The notes under the pieces are model-generated. The model saw only the letters and a program-made list of their open reading frames with translations. It ran no database searches and was not told the DNA's origin. Shown piece by piece: positions 33,068 to 42,743 of a DNA stretch of 64,000 bases; the first letter of the stretch is position 1; every line of letters starts with the position of its first letter. Source of the DNA: Tubulanus polymorphus. Lineage: Eukaryota; Nemertea; Palaeonemertea; Tubulaniformes; Tubulanidae. The position numbers and the translations under genes are program-made. The stretch covers positions 16,822,650 through 16,886,649 of the forward strand of contig NC_134026.1 in assembly GCF_964204645.1 (NCBI RefSeq), given 5' to 3'.

Positions 33068-34747
33068 TACTAAACCAAAAATAATAGCACTTACAACTGT
33101 AATTAAAAATAAAATAATATGTTCAGCAGCAAAGTTAATAATGTTTCCTGCAGATTTCAATATAAAACCAACAATTGATGCAATAACTCCAGGTAAAGCT
33201 GCAGCAGATTTCTTTGATAGTTCCCATAAATATTTTGCTAATTTCTTTAAACCATCTTTAACTTTATCTTGTATAGAATTATTTCCTGGAGGTTTATCTG
33301 GTTTATTAGGAGTAGGAGTAGATTTTAAAGCATTTGATATTGCTAAACCAATTGTTGTAAATACCATAGTTACACCTGTAAGAATTGAAAGAATTGTTAT
33401 TCCTTCTAATTTAAATAACAATTTTATTCTATCTTTTAATGATATTTCAGAATCTGGTTCAATCAACAAATCTTTAAAAATAACTTTTAATTTTTTAATA
33501 TGATTAAGATCATATGATTTTAATAATATATCTCTTTCTTCTTTTTGTAATTTTATGTTATATTCTAAATCATCTATTTCTTTTACTAAAGCTAACTTTC
33601 TGCTTTCAAAATCAGCTTCATAAACTACATTAAAATCTCTATTTAATTCTAATTGTTTTAATTCTTCATCTACATTAACTAATTCTTTTTCTAACAAGGT
33701 TATTTTAGAAAATCTCATCTTAATATTAGCAATTTCATCAGCTGATACTTGTATACCTTTAATTTCTCTACGTATTTGTTCAGGAAATGCTTCTAATTCT
33801 TCATCAGTTAAATTAAGAAATCCTTTTTCTAGTAAATATTGTATTCGATTTATTCCAGTGTCAGAACCAGATGTATCTGATATACTATTCATCAGTTCTT
33901 CTGAATCTCTTAATCTATCAATTTGTTTTTCTAATGTTAATTGTAATTGACTTGAATCATTATCAATTTGTTGAGTGTCTCTTCTCGATGTTTCGGGTGT
34001 TGAAGATCTCAATCTATCTAATCGATTTCTATTCTCTTCCATTTCTGGATCAAAATCAGTAGGATTTGGATTTTTAAATGGTGAATATTTGTTTATATCA
34101 ATTTTAGGAATTGGTTCTTCTTCATTTACTCTATCGAGTGCATTCCATATAATTCTGAGAAATTCTCTACCACCTTTTGAATTTTCAATTGTAGATGTTG
34201 CTCGCATTTCAGGTTCAAAAATATTTTCTTGACCCATTTTAGATAATTGAATTGTTACAATATTCCTATTTAAATCAAGATGATAATACCATGCATCATT
34301 TTTAAATTCTAAATTATTTGTGAAATATGGGTCATCTTTAAAAATTTGTTCTACAACACCTTCAGTATCAATTTCATCTGTTACAACTGATGGTAATAAT
34401 TCGTTAACAATTGTATCTGTTACTCTAGATTTCATTTTAAATAATTCCATAGGTTTATCAGGATATTTTTCTTGTTGTTTTTCTAATAGTTCCATAAATT
34501 CTTTTCTTTCTCTTCTAGTTGAAATTCTACCCCTTTCAGGAGCTTCTAAATATTTATTTAATTTTTCACGTAATTCGGGATCATCATCATCATCATAATC
34601 ATCATCTTCACCTAAATTAGTATTATATGCTGATTCATCATCATTATCGATATTAGCGCCTGCATCATTATAATCATCATCAATATATCCTTCATTATCA
34701 TTTCCCATTTCTCCCATTTCATAATCTTCTCCACCTTCTACATCCAT
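33041..34747 (-). CDS. Acidic coiled-coil protein with C-terminal membrane segments
   Basis: 568 aa. Residues 1-60 are extremely acidic (GEDDDYDDDDD). The middle (about 240-430) is charged and predicted coiled coil (LEKELVNVDEELKQLELNR). Two or three hydrophobic segments follow near residues 455-485 and 515-562 (GVIASIVGFILKSAGNI, IILFLITVVSAIIFGLV). Similar C-termini with a SKKSAAALPG motif occur in other Polintons. Probably a minor virion or membrane-interacting protein; the exact function is unknown. The stop codon region is duplicated downstream. Confidence 0.75.
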   Translation of the reverse strand: MDVEGGEDYEMGEMGNDNEGYIDDDYNDAGANIDNDDESAYNTNLGEDDDYDDDDDPELREKLNKYLEAPERGRISTRRERKEFMELLEKQQEKYPDKPMELFKMKSRVTDTIVNELLPSVVTDEIDTEGVVEQIFKDDPYFTNNLEFKNDAWYYHLDLNRNIVTIQLSKMGQENIFEPEMRATSTIENSKGGREFLRIIWNALDRVNEEEPIPKIDINKYSPFKNPNPTDFDPEMEENRNRLDRLRSSTPETSRRDTQQIDNDSSQLQLTLEKQIDRLRDSEELMNSISDTSGSDTGINRIQYLLEKGFLNLTDEELEAFPEQIRREIKGIQVSADEIANIKMRFSKITLLEKELVNVDEELKQLELNRDFNVVYEADFESRKLALVKEIDDLEYNIKLQKEERDILLKSYDLNHIKKLKVIFKDLLIEPDSEISLKDRIKLLFKLEGITILSILTGVTMVFTTIGLAISNALKSTPTPNKPDKPPGNNSIQDKVKDGLKKLAKYLWELSKKSAAALPGVIASIVGFILKSAGNIINFAAEHIILFLITVVSAIIFGLVNMISKNIK

Positions 34748-34763
34748 TTACATAATAAAAAAA

Positions 34764-36065
34764 TTAAAATTTAAAATATAATATTCCTCCGATTACAATT
34801 CCTATACAAGTTATAGCTAATTTAGTATTTTCATGGGATTTATTATCATCATTTAGTTTAATTATATCATGTTGAATTTTATCAGTTCTATTATTTTCTG
34901 ATGTATTGTAATCTTTTATTTTAGAATCATTAACCAATTTAATATTCTTAGTTTTAGTTTCTGTTGATTGAATGTGTTTTTTATTTTTTTCACCTTCCAT
35001 TAATTTTGGAGCAGTAATAATCTTTTTATTTATATCATTCAATCCAAATGAATTATTTATTGTTGCAGTTTTAATTAGATTATTATAACCAATTATATTT
35101 CCCATCTTTAATACTAAATCATTAGAAATAATTAATAGATTAGGGCCTATACAATAATTAAGTCTTACATGAGATTTATCTAAATAATTTTGATATCTTA
35201 TAATGTTTTCTGGAATCGATCTATTTTTATCATTATGAATTGAATCTTCAAATAAAACTTTAAACTGTTTCTGCGCATCGAATGAAGTGTTATCATTTCC
35301 AATTATTGGGGATCTTGTTTCAACTTGGGCGCCTAGAATACATATCAAATAAATTCTAATAGATTGATTTATTCTTTGTATACCTGATTTTGTAAAACCT
35401 TCACCATTTTCTAAAATGAAATTAACCCAACCATTATTATTATCAATTTTATAATTATGATAAGCTGAAATTCTATGCATATAATCAATTCTTTTTATTT
35501 CAAACTCTTCACCAACACCTTGCAATTTACCATGCGCTCTAAAATCGGAATTAATATTTATATTAAATTCATTACATATTTTATAAAACTTGGATATATT
35601 AATATTATTATCTAATTCTTTAAAATATTTAGACCCGGGTAAAAGACATTCTAATTCATTTAATATTATTCTGATTTGAAAATATGTGTGAAATCTAAAT
35701 ATTGTGTGAATTAATTTTAAATCAGAATACTTCAAATTTTTATCTAAGTTATTTAAATGATCATTCCAACTTATACCACAACCAGTTGTTGCACAATAAA
35801 CAGCAAAATTTAATTGATTCTGCCAATATTTCATATTAGATTTTACTTTATATTTATGATACTCATCTCGAGTAAAAGTAACTTCATATGTATTAAATAT
35901 ATTTTCCATTTTAGAAATAAAAAACTGTGATTCATTAACATAAATTTCTAAATTAGTTAATGAATTTAAAACTATATTTTTATATGTAATATTTTTCTTA
36001 AAATCTATTGCCGGAATATTATATTTAATTGATTTATTATATTGGAAAGCTTTTGGAAACCCCAT
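34764..36065 (-). CDS. Conserved Polinton protein with C-terminal membrane anchor
   Basis: 433 aa. The most conserved part with B (53166-54563) is NQLNFAVYCATTG followed by ISWNDHL, RFHTYFQIR and ILNELEC, then INQSIRIYLICILG.Q. The C-terminal third is polar and Lys/Asn-rich (KNKKHIQSTETKTKNI) and ends in a single hydrophobic segment, LAITCIGIVIGGILYF. I recognise the pattern as a recurrent Polinton structural-block gene but know no biochemical function. It starts 17 bp from the preceding coding region in a TATATAAATG context. Confidence 0.75.
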   Translation of the reverse strand: MGFPKAFQYNKSIKYNIPAIDFKKNITYKNIVLNSLTNLEIYVNESQFFISKMENIFNTYEVTFTRDEYHKYKVKSNMKYWQNQLNFAVYCATTGCGISWNDHLNNLDKNLKYSDLKLIHTIFRFHTYFQIRIILNELECLLPGSKYFKELDNNINISKFYKICNEFNININSDFRAHGKLQGVGEEFEIKRIDYMHRISAYHNYKIDNNNGWVNFILENGEGFTKSGIQRINQSIRIYLICILGAQVETRSPIIGNDNTSFDAQKQFKVLFEDSIHNDKNRSIPENIIRYQNYLDKSHVRLNYCIGPNLLIISNDLVLKMGNIIGYNNLIKTATINNSFGLNDINKKIITAPKLMEGEKNKKHIQSTETKTKNIKLVNDSKIKDYNTSENNRTDKIQHDIIKLNDDNKSHENTKLAITCIGIVIGGILYFKF

Positions 36066-36081
36066 TTATATAATTAAAAAA

Positions 36082-36516
36082 TTAATAATTTATTAATTCT
36101 TTTAATAATTTATCTTGTTCTTCAACTGTTATATGACCATTTAAACTTATTATATAATCTAGTGTATTCTTTAATTTATTAATTTCTTTTATATTAGATT
36201 TTATTTTTTCTTTATTACTTTTTATATTTAATTTTGAACTTATACCAGTTAAAACACTTGAACTTAATCCTAATACACCAATTGATATAGCTAAAGGTGT
36301 TAATGGACTGAATATTGCTAGAAATGTTATTACAGAACTAATTGTAACCGAACCACTTATAATCAAATAATATATAATTTTACTTTTTAGATATTTTTTC
36401 TTTTTTATCTTTAAGTCACTTTCAAATTCTAATATTTGTTTTTCTAAATATGTTTTTAATTTAGTTTTATTTATATCATGAGGAATAATATCAATATTAT
36501 CAACTTTATCTTCCAT
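36082..36516 (-). CDS. Small two-pass membrane protein with coiled-coil flanks
   Basis: 144 aa. A charged N-terminal helix (KQILEFESDLKIKKKK) is followed by two hydrophobic stretches (YYLIISGSVTISSVITFLAIF, then TPLAISIGVLGLSSSVLTGI in sequence) and a basic helical tail. This topology resembles SLATT-type two-pass modules, a similarity noted by pattern only. The homolog in B (54580-55005) is nearly identical but has a nonsense codon near its start. Confidence 0.7.
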   Translation of the reverse strand: MEDKVDNIDIIPHDINKTKLKTYLEKQILEFESDLKIKKKKYLKSKIIYYLIISGSVTISSVITFLAIFSPLTPLAISIGVLGLSSSVLTGISSKLNIKSNKEKIKSNIKEINKLKNTLDYIISLNGHITVEEQDKLLKELINY

Positions 36517-36541
36517 TTATTTAACAAAAAATAATAAATAA

Positions 36542-36964
36542 TTAATTAGTAAACTTATAAGCAACAAATATAACAATAACAGTTCCACCTAAAATCCAAA
36601 TTATTTCATATTTCTGTTGTTCTTTACTTGGGGTATAATAATCTGATAATTTAGGTTTGTATAGATGTAATTTTTCTTTATTAGTTACTGCGTTATATAA
36701 ACTCATTGCATCATCAACTGATTGAAAATCTCTATGTGAAATCTTCTGATTATATAATTCTTTATTGATGTAATCCATATAGTTTTGTCTCTTTTCTCTA
36801 TATTCTTCTGCTGCTTTATTGTATTTCTCTAATGCTAAGTTATGTCTTCTTTGTTCTCCTAATGAACTATTTTTATCAATATGTTTAAATAAATAACCAC
36901 CACCAGTAAATGCTAAAGCGTTAACAATTGCCGATCCTATAATAGTTATAATTGCAGAAGCCAT
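36542..36964 (-). CDS. Conserved Polinton membrane protein (140 aa)
   Basis: The N-terminus MASAIITIIGSAIVNALAFT and the following GGGYLF are hydrophobic. A basic helical segment (RRHNLALEKYNKAAEEYREK) and MDYINKEL follow, with a second hydrophobic segment at the C-terminus (IWILGGTVIVIFVAYKF). The order 'ALAF...RHxLAxEK...DFINK' recurs in Polintons of many animals. It is probably a virion-associated membrane protein. B carries a copy (55025-55448) with a one-base frameshift. Confidence 0.78.
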   Translation of the reverse strand: MASAIITIIGSAIVNALAFTGGGYLFKHIDKNSSLGEQRRHNLALEKYNKAAEEYREKRQNYMDYINKELYNQKISHRDFQSVDDAMSLYNAVTNKEKLHLYKPKLSDYYTPSKEQQKYEIIWILGGTVIVIFVAYKFTN

Positions 36965-36988
36965 TTATTTAGTAAAAAAATTACGCAT
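36965..36988 (-). promoter_or_regulatory. 24-bp intergenic start signal TTTTTTTACTAAATAAATG
   Basis: The whole gap between two minus-strand genes is 24 bp and consists of AATTTTTTTACTAAATA leading into TAAATG. It shows the recurring gap structure of the structural-gene block. Confidence 0.5.
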
Positions 36989-37210
36989 TTATATGGGAGG
37001 AATATATTTTTGTTTTTCCAAATAATCAATAGTTAAATTAGATAAAGTAACTGCTAATGTTAATTTTAAGATATCATTTATATCAAATCTATCAACATTA
37101 ACACTTCCCATTTTGAATACTTTTTTTAATACCATTGAATAACCAACAGTTCCAACTGATAGTAATGCGCCATTATATAATCCAGTTATTATCCACTTAT
37201 TATCACTCAT
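36989..37210 (-). CDS. Small two-helix membrane protein (73 aa)
   Basis: An N-terminal hydrophobic segment (ITGLYNGALLSVGTVGYSMVL) and a second one containing ILKLTLAVTLSNLTIDYL are separated by a short charged loop. It ends with QKYIPPI, an ending I associate with a short Polinton ORF found in many animals. Its start codon directly follows the stop of the upstream gene (TAA then ATG). The B copy has a one-base deletion in a T run. Confidence 0.7.
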   Translation of the reverse strand: MSDNKWIITGLYNGALLSVGTVGYSMVLKKVFKMGSVNVDRFDINDILKLTLAVTLSNLTIDYLEKQKYIPPI

Positions 37211-37558
37211 TTATTTATCAAAAAAATTACTATCATCAAAATATTTAGTTAACTTATTTATGATTAATTCAACATTTATTTTATTACTAGTTTTATGATT
37301 ATCATATATTTTGGATAATATGTTTTTAATATCATATATGATAAAATCTTCATCTAATTCATAAAATCTTAAAGACTCGGTAATCTTTTCTACATTAAAA
37401 GTTTCTTTATCTATTGTTGTTTCATACTCAAATGTTGTTTCATTAGAAAATGCAATATTTTTAATATGTGTTATTACATCATTAATGTTAAATTTCATTT
37501 CTTTCTCACGTTTAAAATCAAATCCAAAACATATACTCGGTCCAACAGTTATATTCAT
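37211..37558 (-). CDS. Polinton protein of unknown function (115 aa)
   Basis: No recognised motif. Mixed alpha/beta, rich in Asn/Lys/Ile; the N-terminus NITVGPSICFGF is conserved in the B copy, which is split by the 4.1-kb insertion (C-terminal part 55697-55889, N-terminal part to 60182). Tight packing between penton-like and membrane genes suggests a structural or assembly role; that is inference from position only. Confidence 0.65.
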   Translation of the reverse strand: MNITVGPSICFGFDFKREKEMKFNINDVITHIKNIAFSNETTFEYETTIDKETFNVEKITESLRFYELDEDFIIYDIKNILSKIYDNHKTSNKINVELIINKLTKYFDDSNFFDK

Positions 37559-37574
37559 TTATATAGGTGAAAAA

Positions 37575-38327
37575 TTACTCTCTACATCTTATAACTAATT
37601 CATATATCACAGGAAAAATATTTAAATCAATTAAGTATCCATTATGATTTCTTATTTCTAATTTAAAATTATTAAATTTAGGAATGCAAGGTTTAAAATC
37701 ACATTCAGCTAAATTATAATTTATTTGTGTTCCAAATTCTTTAACATTCTTCAATGGAAAAATGTTTAGTAAACCAGAATTACAAGTTATATCTTTAGTT
37801 GCTTCGAAAGTTTTTGTAGGCTCGATTAAATTGCAATAAATATAAAAGTGTGTAAAAGGTATTATATTTGATGTAGTATCAACATTTGAATAATATTTAT
37901 CTGGTGTAATTCCTAATAGTTTAGCTATAGGTTTTTTAACTGAAAATTGATATTTTTCATTATGAGCTAACCTTATCTTCATTTTATTAGAATTATCACT
38001 TTTCAAAAATCTAATGTTAAATTTAGTATCACTACCTAATTTGATCCGAGCTTTTTTATTAATTTCCTGCGCTAATGTATTTAAATTATATAATCCTGGT
38101 TTTAAAAATAGATAATTCCATTTATCCTTACTCTTGATTGAAAAAAATAAATGTTCAAGACTTTTAGCTGTTATATTATAAAAAGAATTACATAAACTTA
38201 TATTTACTAATTTTAAATCAACACAATTCTTAAATTCTCTATCTAATTGTATTAGTAAATTATGAGATTTATAATTTGTAAGTTTTCTAGAATCAACATA
38301 TATTCTGTATTCTTTTAATTCTGCCAT
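37575..38327 (-). CDS. Penton-like minor capsid protein
   Basis: 250 aa, mainly beta. The pattern matches Polinton penton/minor capsid proteins: an N-terminal strand region (EYRIYVDSRKL), a LKPGLYNLNTLAQEIN motif, KKPIAKLLGIT, then PFTHFYIYCNLIEPTKTF, and a C-terminal NFKLEIRNHNGYLIDL with VIYELVIRCR. Expected to be a single jelly-roll protein occupying the capsid vertices. The homolog in B (60199-60987) is full length but has lost its ATG. Confidence 0.7.
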   Translation of the reverse strand: MAELKEYRIYVDSRKLTNYKSHNLLIQLDREFKNCVDLKLVNISLCNSFYNITAKSLEHLFFSIKSKDKWNYLFLKPGLYNLNTLAQEINKKARIKLGSDTKFNIRFLKSDNSNKMKIRLAHNEKYQFSVKKPIAKLLGITPDKYYSNVDTTSNIIPFTHFYIYCNLIEPTKTFEATKDITCNSGLLNIFPLKNVKEFGTQINYNLAECDFKPCIPKFNNFKLEIRNHNGYLIDLNIFPVIYELVIRCRE

Positions 38328-38344
38328 TTATTTTACATATTTTC

Positions 38345-38686
38345 TTATTCGAAATCTATTTCATGGTGTCCTTTTTCATTCTTACCTTTGTATACGAAAT
38401 AGAAATCTCCAGAACATAATTCTTCTAGATCTTCACTTGATAATCTATGAAATCTATCCGGTAAATATGTTCTGAATTTATATGTATTTCCTTTTAATCC
38501 TTCATATTCTAAGTGTATAACTAATTTATCTCCATATTTGTTAGTAACTGTAACAATATTTGTAATTAAATATTTCTTGTGAATTGTTAATTCTGTTAAC
38601 TTTTTGAATTTATAATCTACAGATTTTACATTTGTGGTATCTTTAATTCTATCTAAGAATTCATTGTGTACTTGTTTACTCTCCAT
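38345..38686 (-). CDS. Small OB-like Polinton protein (113 aa)
   Basis: Contains a beta-rich core TNIVTVTNKYGDKLVIHLEY, then FRTYLPDRFHRLSSEDLEEL and VYKGKNEKGHHEIDF. The homolog at 47066-47389 keeps KTKYGEKV, VFLPDKW and YHGKNEDGHHDLEI. Proteins with this pattern are common in Polintons and look like a short OB fold, so single-stranded DNA binding during protein-primed replication is a reasonable guess. It lies next to the polymerase here but at the opposite end of B. Confidence 0.6.
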   Translation of the reverse strand: MESKQVHNEFLDRIKDTTNVKSVDYKFKKLTELTIHKKYLITNIVTVTNKYGDKLVIHLEYEGLKGNTYKFRTYLPDRFHRLSSEDLEELCSGDFYFVYKGKNEKGHHEIDFE

Positions 38687-38714
38687 TTATTATACAAATT
38701 TTTATTGAAATTTA

Positions 38715-41700
38715 TTAACACGTTAGAATCCTTTTCATAATTTCATTTTCTTTTGTTTCTTCTCTTTTGAATTTAATATATTCATCTAAATTGCAACCAT
38801 AGGCGACTGTGTGGATTCCATCATCTAAAATATATCTTTTATCATCAAATGGATTCAAACTTATCTTCTCTATCTCTTCAATATACATTTCATGATCTTC
38901 AGATCTTAAACATTTCATTTTATGTTTTCTAACTTCTTCATTAAATATACAATTGATGTAATCTTTAAAATGAATATTTTTTTCTACTACACTTTTGGTT
39001 ATTCCTTTTAACTTTTTAGCTTCATGTTCTTTAGTTTTATATGAATACATTTTAGATCTAATACCAATGAACTCTATCATTTCTTCACCACCTAATTCAT
39101 CCTTAAACTTCCCTGGAACTTTTTTATTATCATTGCTAAACAATTCATGATTTTTAGGATAGTTACTAAAATCAAAATGATGATTTAATATTTTTAAATC
39201 ATCTTTTATATTATCACTTTTTATCTTTAATATATAACTGTCAGTATCTAGATATAATATTTCTATATTTTTTTCTCCAAAATGGGGTTGTAATATGTTA
39301 TAGTAAAATTGATACATTAATAATTTTGAAATTTCTAGAACCGATGCACCAACATAGATTGGTTTATTAAATTTCATACTTGTTCTTCTCATCTTAACTG
39401 CTGCTAAATTTTCATCAAATATTTTGTTACCTATAAACTTAGGATATGATTGCAAATGTCTAATTCTTTTACCATTACTAACTAACTCAATGTCGTTTCT
39501 ATTACGAATATTCTCACAAGTCTTACCATAAAATGCATTATTCATTAACTTGAAGAAGTCTTTTTCAAAATCAGTTTTAGCTTCAGTTCTCTGTGTAGTA
39601 TTAAAATCTATATATTTTTCTAACCACTTAGATTGATTAAATGAAATATATCTATGTACTTTTTTTAATATCATTCCTTGATTCAAATAAAACTTCAACA
39701 TTCTATAATGTACAACATAATTATATTTATCTTCTTGAGTTACCATTAACTTTTCAGTATGAATATGATTATCAGGTTTAATTCTTTTTTGATAATTTGA
39801 TAATTCTTCATGTTTAACAGTTTTATGTTCGGGACAGTAAGCTAGATTTCTAGATTTGAATTTAATATTTTCAGGGTATTCTAAATCTACAACAAAGAAG
39901 TAACCAGTATCTGAATCATCTGCAATATCTAGGATTCTTTTCTTCCAATCAAATTTATCAATTTGTAAAACTTCAGTTATTTCAAACACCCCATAAGGTT
40001 GTGGTTCCATCATTGCCCAACCATAAAGATTATTTGCATCTATGTATAATAATTTATATCCAGGATTATCATTTACATTGAAATATCTATCACCCAATAC
40101 ACCTGAAACACCTCCTCTTATAGATTTTTCAAATAATAGTAATTGATCTATATTTGTTAACAAATCCATTTTTATATTTGTAAATTTTAATCCACAATCC
40201 CATGTTAATCCTGGACTAGAATAACAATGACAAGGATCAATGTTAAAATATTTTAGGTTTACATCTCTAAACCTTTCGAATATATCGGTTAATAATAATA
40301 CATCTGATTTTAAATATAAATCTACTAATTGCCCATGATTTTTAATTTCGAAATGATTCCAAATATTCAATGTTCTATTATAAACTTCATCTTTAACATA
40401 TTCATTTTTTAATTCATCATAGAATTGTTCTTTCAATAATTCAGTTATTTTAAAATCATTATGATTTTTATAGAAAGAATATGGAATTGCTCCTTTATAT
40501 CTCATTAATTGAAAATCATCATTATTTGGGTAATATTCTTTTAATATTTTTAATTCATCATCAACTAATGATTTAGATAAGTTATCTAATGAACTATTTA
40601 AAAATCTATATGAATCTATAAATCTTAGACAACCAAATTGGAATGATATATAATTCTCAGATGTTTTAGCTAACATTCTAAATTTATAAGTTGGTATTTT
40701 ATCTTTTGATTTATTTGAATTTAATATTTCTATTTCATTATTGATTTCTTCTATTTTATAACATAGCTGTTTGATAAATAAATGTGCGTCATACCCCGAT
40801 AGATTATGAAATATAACTGGTACAAAGTTAATTTTCTTAGCTTGTAAGTTACAATTCTCATGTGCAGCGCCTCTAAACTTTCCATTCAAATGATCATGGT
40901 CTCTTACTTTTTTATCTTTATAATTAAATATCTTTTCACAATAATAACATTTATCTGTAAACTCAAATACTTCTTTATCTTCTTCTGTCATAATTATTTC
41001 TATATTTTTATTTAACTTTTCATTAAATCTTATTTCATATTCAATTAATAAGTCACAAAAATGATTGATAACATTTTCATTTCTGTAATGATAATATTCA
41101 CTTTCAATTAGTTCTGGATAATCAGATTTAATATATAACCCGAAAGCTGCAGCTGATTGATGAATCTTTTTAATAGTATTTGTTTTGGGTGGTTCATCTG
41201 AAAAATCACTTTCATTAGAATTTAATTTCTTTCTTTTATAATATATTTCTTTTCTATCTTGATCAGTTAATTCTTTATTTAATGATTCAAAATCTCCATA
41301 TATTACAAATGGTACTTTATTTTTGTAATCATATTTTTTGAATTCTAATATTTTATCTTTTTCATTTGGTAAAACTAATTTACAATAATCATGATTATCA
41401 CATAGTTGTTTATGATTTAATAATGTACTTTCATTACTGAATCTATGTAAACATTTTCTACATAGATATATTTTATGGTGATCATTTTCTGATTTGAAAA
41501 ATAAATCGATTTGTTTAATCCACATGTAATGATTTTCATAATATAGTATATCTATAACATCGTTTGAATCATAATCTTTTGATAGGTATAAAGGTTCTAA
41601 TGTATAATGTTTTATGTTGTTACCTTTTGTATTTGGTAATTTAATTAAATCAAATACATTTATCTTTAAATTATTATCTCTTTCTATTTTTGGAATATTT

Positions 41701-42743
41701 TTAATTCTAACAGGATACTTATCTATCTTATAATTATTTTCAAATGGTTTATAATGAGTTAATCTAAAACTATGTGTAATATCTTCTGTTGGATGTAAAC
41801 AACTTATTGTAGCCCATAGAAAACATTTATTATCAAAATTTTGTATATTTATTACACCATTAGTTTTAAATGGTAGTTTAATATAACTTGTTCCATTTAT
41901 ACTATCATCTTTATAATATGATAAATTATTTTCATCAATTGGTTTTGATTTAGTTAACTTATTATATTTTGTGTTATAAACATGTAAAGTCATAAATATT
42001 ATTTCATCAAATATTAAACCTGATCCTTCAAAATATTTCTCTTCTATTTTACTTTTTATTTCATTATAACATTTATTTAATTTATCATCTATATGTTGTT
42101 TAGATATAATATGTTGTGAATGAGAATTTATATTATATATTGGTTTATCTTCAGATTTTATAAACTTTACTTTAACTGATATACTAATTTTTGGATATTC
42201 AACATCTGTAATTATTTTTATTATTTCTTTCATATTTTCTAAATGTTTTTTATTTTCTTCTAATGTTTTACCTTTATGAAATTTAAACTCGATAGCTGCT
42301 GGACCAATATCACTTTTAAATGCTTCGGTTATCTCTATATCTTTTTTATTATCTAATGAATTAATATAATTTCTTACATCTTCCATATATGGTCTTTTAT
42401 TGTTTAATTTATTTTTTATTCTTTTAATTGTTTTCTGTTTCTTATCGTTATCATTATCAAAATAATCTTCACCTATAATATCATTATTCTTATTTCTAAT
42501 ATGACTTATAGATTTTAAATGTTCTTTATAATATCTTTTATCACTGAATGATTGATTACATGTATCACATTTGTATGTTTCTTTTTCATCCTTTAATTCT
42601 TCTAATTCATTTTCTAATATATCATCTTCATATTCTAATTTCAATTTATTCTCTAAATGTGTTCTAGTTTTATTGTGTCTTGCTTTTTGAGACTTGTCTA
42701 TATCGATATTACATGTTGGGCAGTAGTATTTATTTGCTTCCAT
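38715..42743 (-). CDS. Protein-primed type B DNA polymerase
   Basis: 1342 aa. The N-terminus has two zinc fingers (CPTCNIDID, CDTCNQSFSD) and a third near residue 425 (CRKCLHRFS). The exonuclease domain shows YGDFES (Exo I), HNLSGYDAHLF (Exo II) and YLKSDVLLLTDIF (Exo III). Between them is a Cys/His module with VRDHDHLNGKFRGAAH. Polymerase motifs are DANNLYGWAM (motif A), KLMNNAFYGKTCENI (motif B) and YLDTDSYIL (motif C). All catalytic Asp residues are present. Expected to replicate the element using a terminal protein primer. Its first codons lie inside the terminal repeat. No intein is present at motif C, unlike in B. Confidence 0.95.
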   Translation of the reverse strand: MEANKYYCPTCNIDIDKSQKARHNKTRTHLENKLKLEYEDDILENELEELKDEKETYKCDTCNQSFSDKRYYKEHLKSISHIRNKNNDIIGEDYFDNDNDKKQKTIKRIKNKLNNKRPYMEDVRNYINSLDNKKDIEITEAFKSDIGPAAIEFKFHKGKTLEENKKHLENMKEIIKIITDVEYPKISISVKVKFIKSEDKPIYNINSHSQHIISKQHIDDKLNKCYNEIKSKIEEKYFEGSGLIFDEIIFMTLHVYNTKYNKLTKSKPIDENNLSYYKDDSINGTSYIKLPFKTNGVINIQNFDNKCFLWATISCLHPTEDITHSFRLTHYKPFENNYKIDKYPVRIKNIPKIERDNNLKINVFDLIKLPNTKGNNIKHYTLEPLYLSKDYDSNDVIDILYYENHYMWIKQIDLFFKSENDHHKIYLCRKCLHRFSNESTLLNHKQLCDNHDYCKLVLPNEKDKILEFKKYDYKNKVPFVIYGDFESLNKELTDQDRKEIYYKRKKLNSNESDFSDEPPKTNTIKKIHQSAAAFGLYIKSDYPELIESEYYHYRNENVINHFCDLLIEYEIRFNEKLNKNIEIIMTEEDKEVFEFTDKCYYCEKIFNYKDKKVRDHDHLNGKFRGAAHENCNLQAKKINFVPVIFHNLSGYDAHLFIKQLCYKIEEINNEIEILNSNKSKDKIPTYKFRMLAKTSENYISFQFGCLRFIDSYRFLNSSLDNLSKSLVDDELKILKEYYPNNDDFQLMRYKGAIPYSFYKNHNDFKITELLKEQFYDELKNEYVKDEVYNRTLNIWNHFEIKNHGQLVDLYLKSDVLLLTDIFERFRDVNLKYFNIDPCHCYSSPGLTWDCGLKFTNIKMDLLTNIDQLLLFEKSIRGGVSGVLGDRYFNVNDNPGYKLLYIDANNLYGWAMMEPQPYGVFEITEVLQIDKFDWKKRILDIADDSDTGYFFVVDLEYPENIKFKSRNLAYCPEHKTVKHEELSNYQKRIKPDNHIHTEKLMVTQEDKYNYVVHYRMLKFYLNQGMILKKVHRYISFNQSKWLEKYIDFNTTQRTEAKTDFEKDFFKLMNNAFYGKTCENIRNRNDIELVSNGKRIRHLQSYPKFIGNKIFDENLAAVKMRRTSMKFNKPIYVGASVLEISKLLMYQFYYNILQPHFGEKNIEILYLDTDSYILKIKSDNIKDDLKILNHHFDFSNYPKNHELFSNDNKKVPGKFKDELGGEEMIEFIGIRSKMYSYKTKEHEAKKLKGITKSVVEKNIHFKDYINCIFNEEVRKHKMKCLRSEDHEMYIEEIEKISLNPFDDKRYILDDGIHTVAYGCNLDEYIKFKREETKENEIMKRILTC

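Noticed and set aside
32955-33503. 182-codon plus-strand ORF beginning MVYLIFFDI repeated
   Set aside because: It is antisense to the coiled-coil gene and created by the 27-bp repeat.
38715-42743. Possible intein in the Polinton A polymerase
   Set aside because: Motif C is continuous (YLDTDSYIL) and the frame shows no inserted splice blocks.
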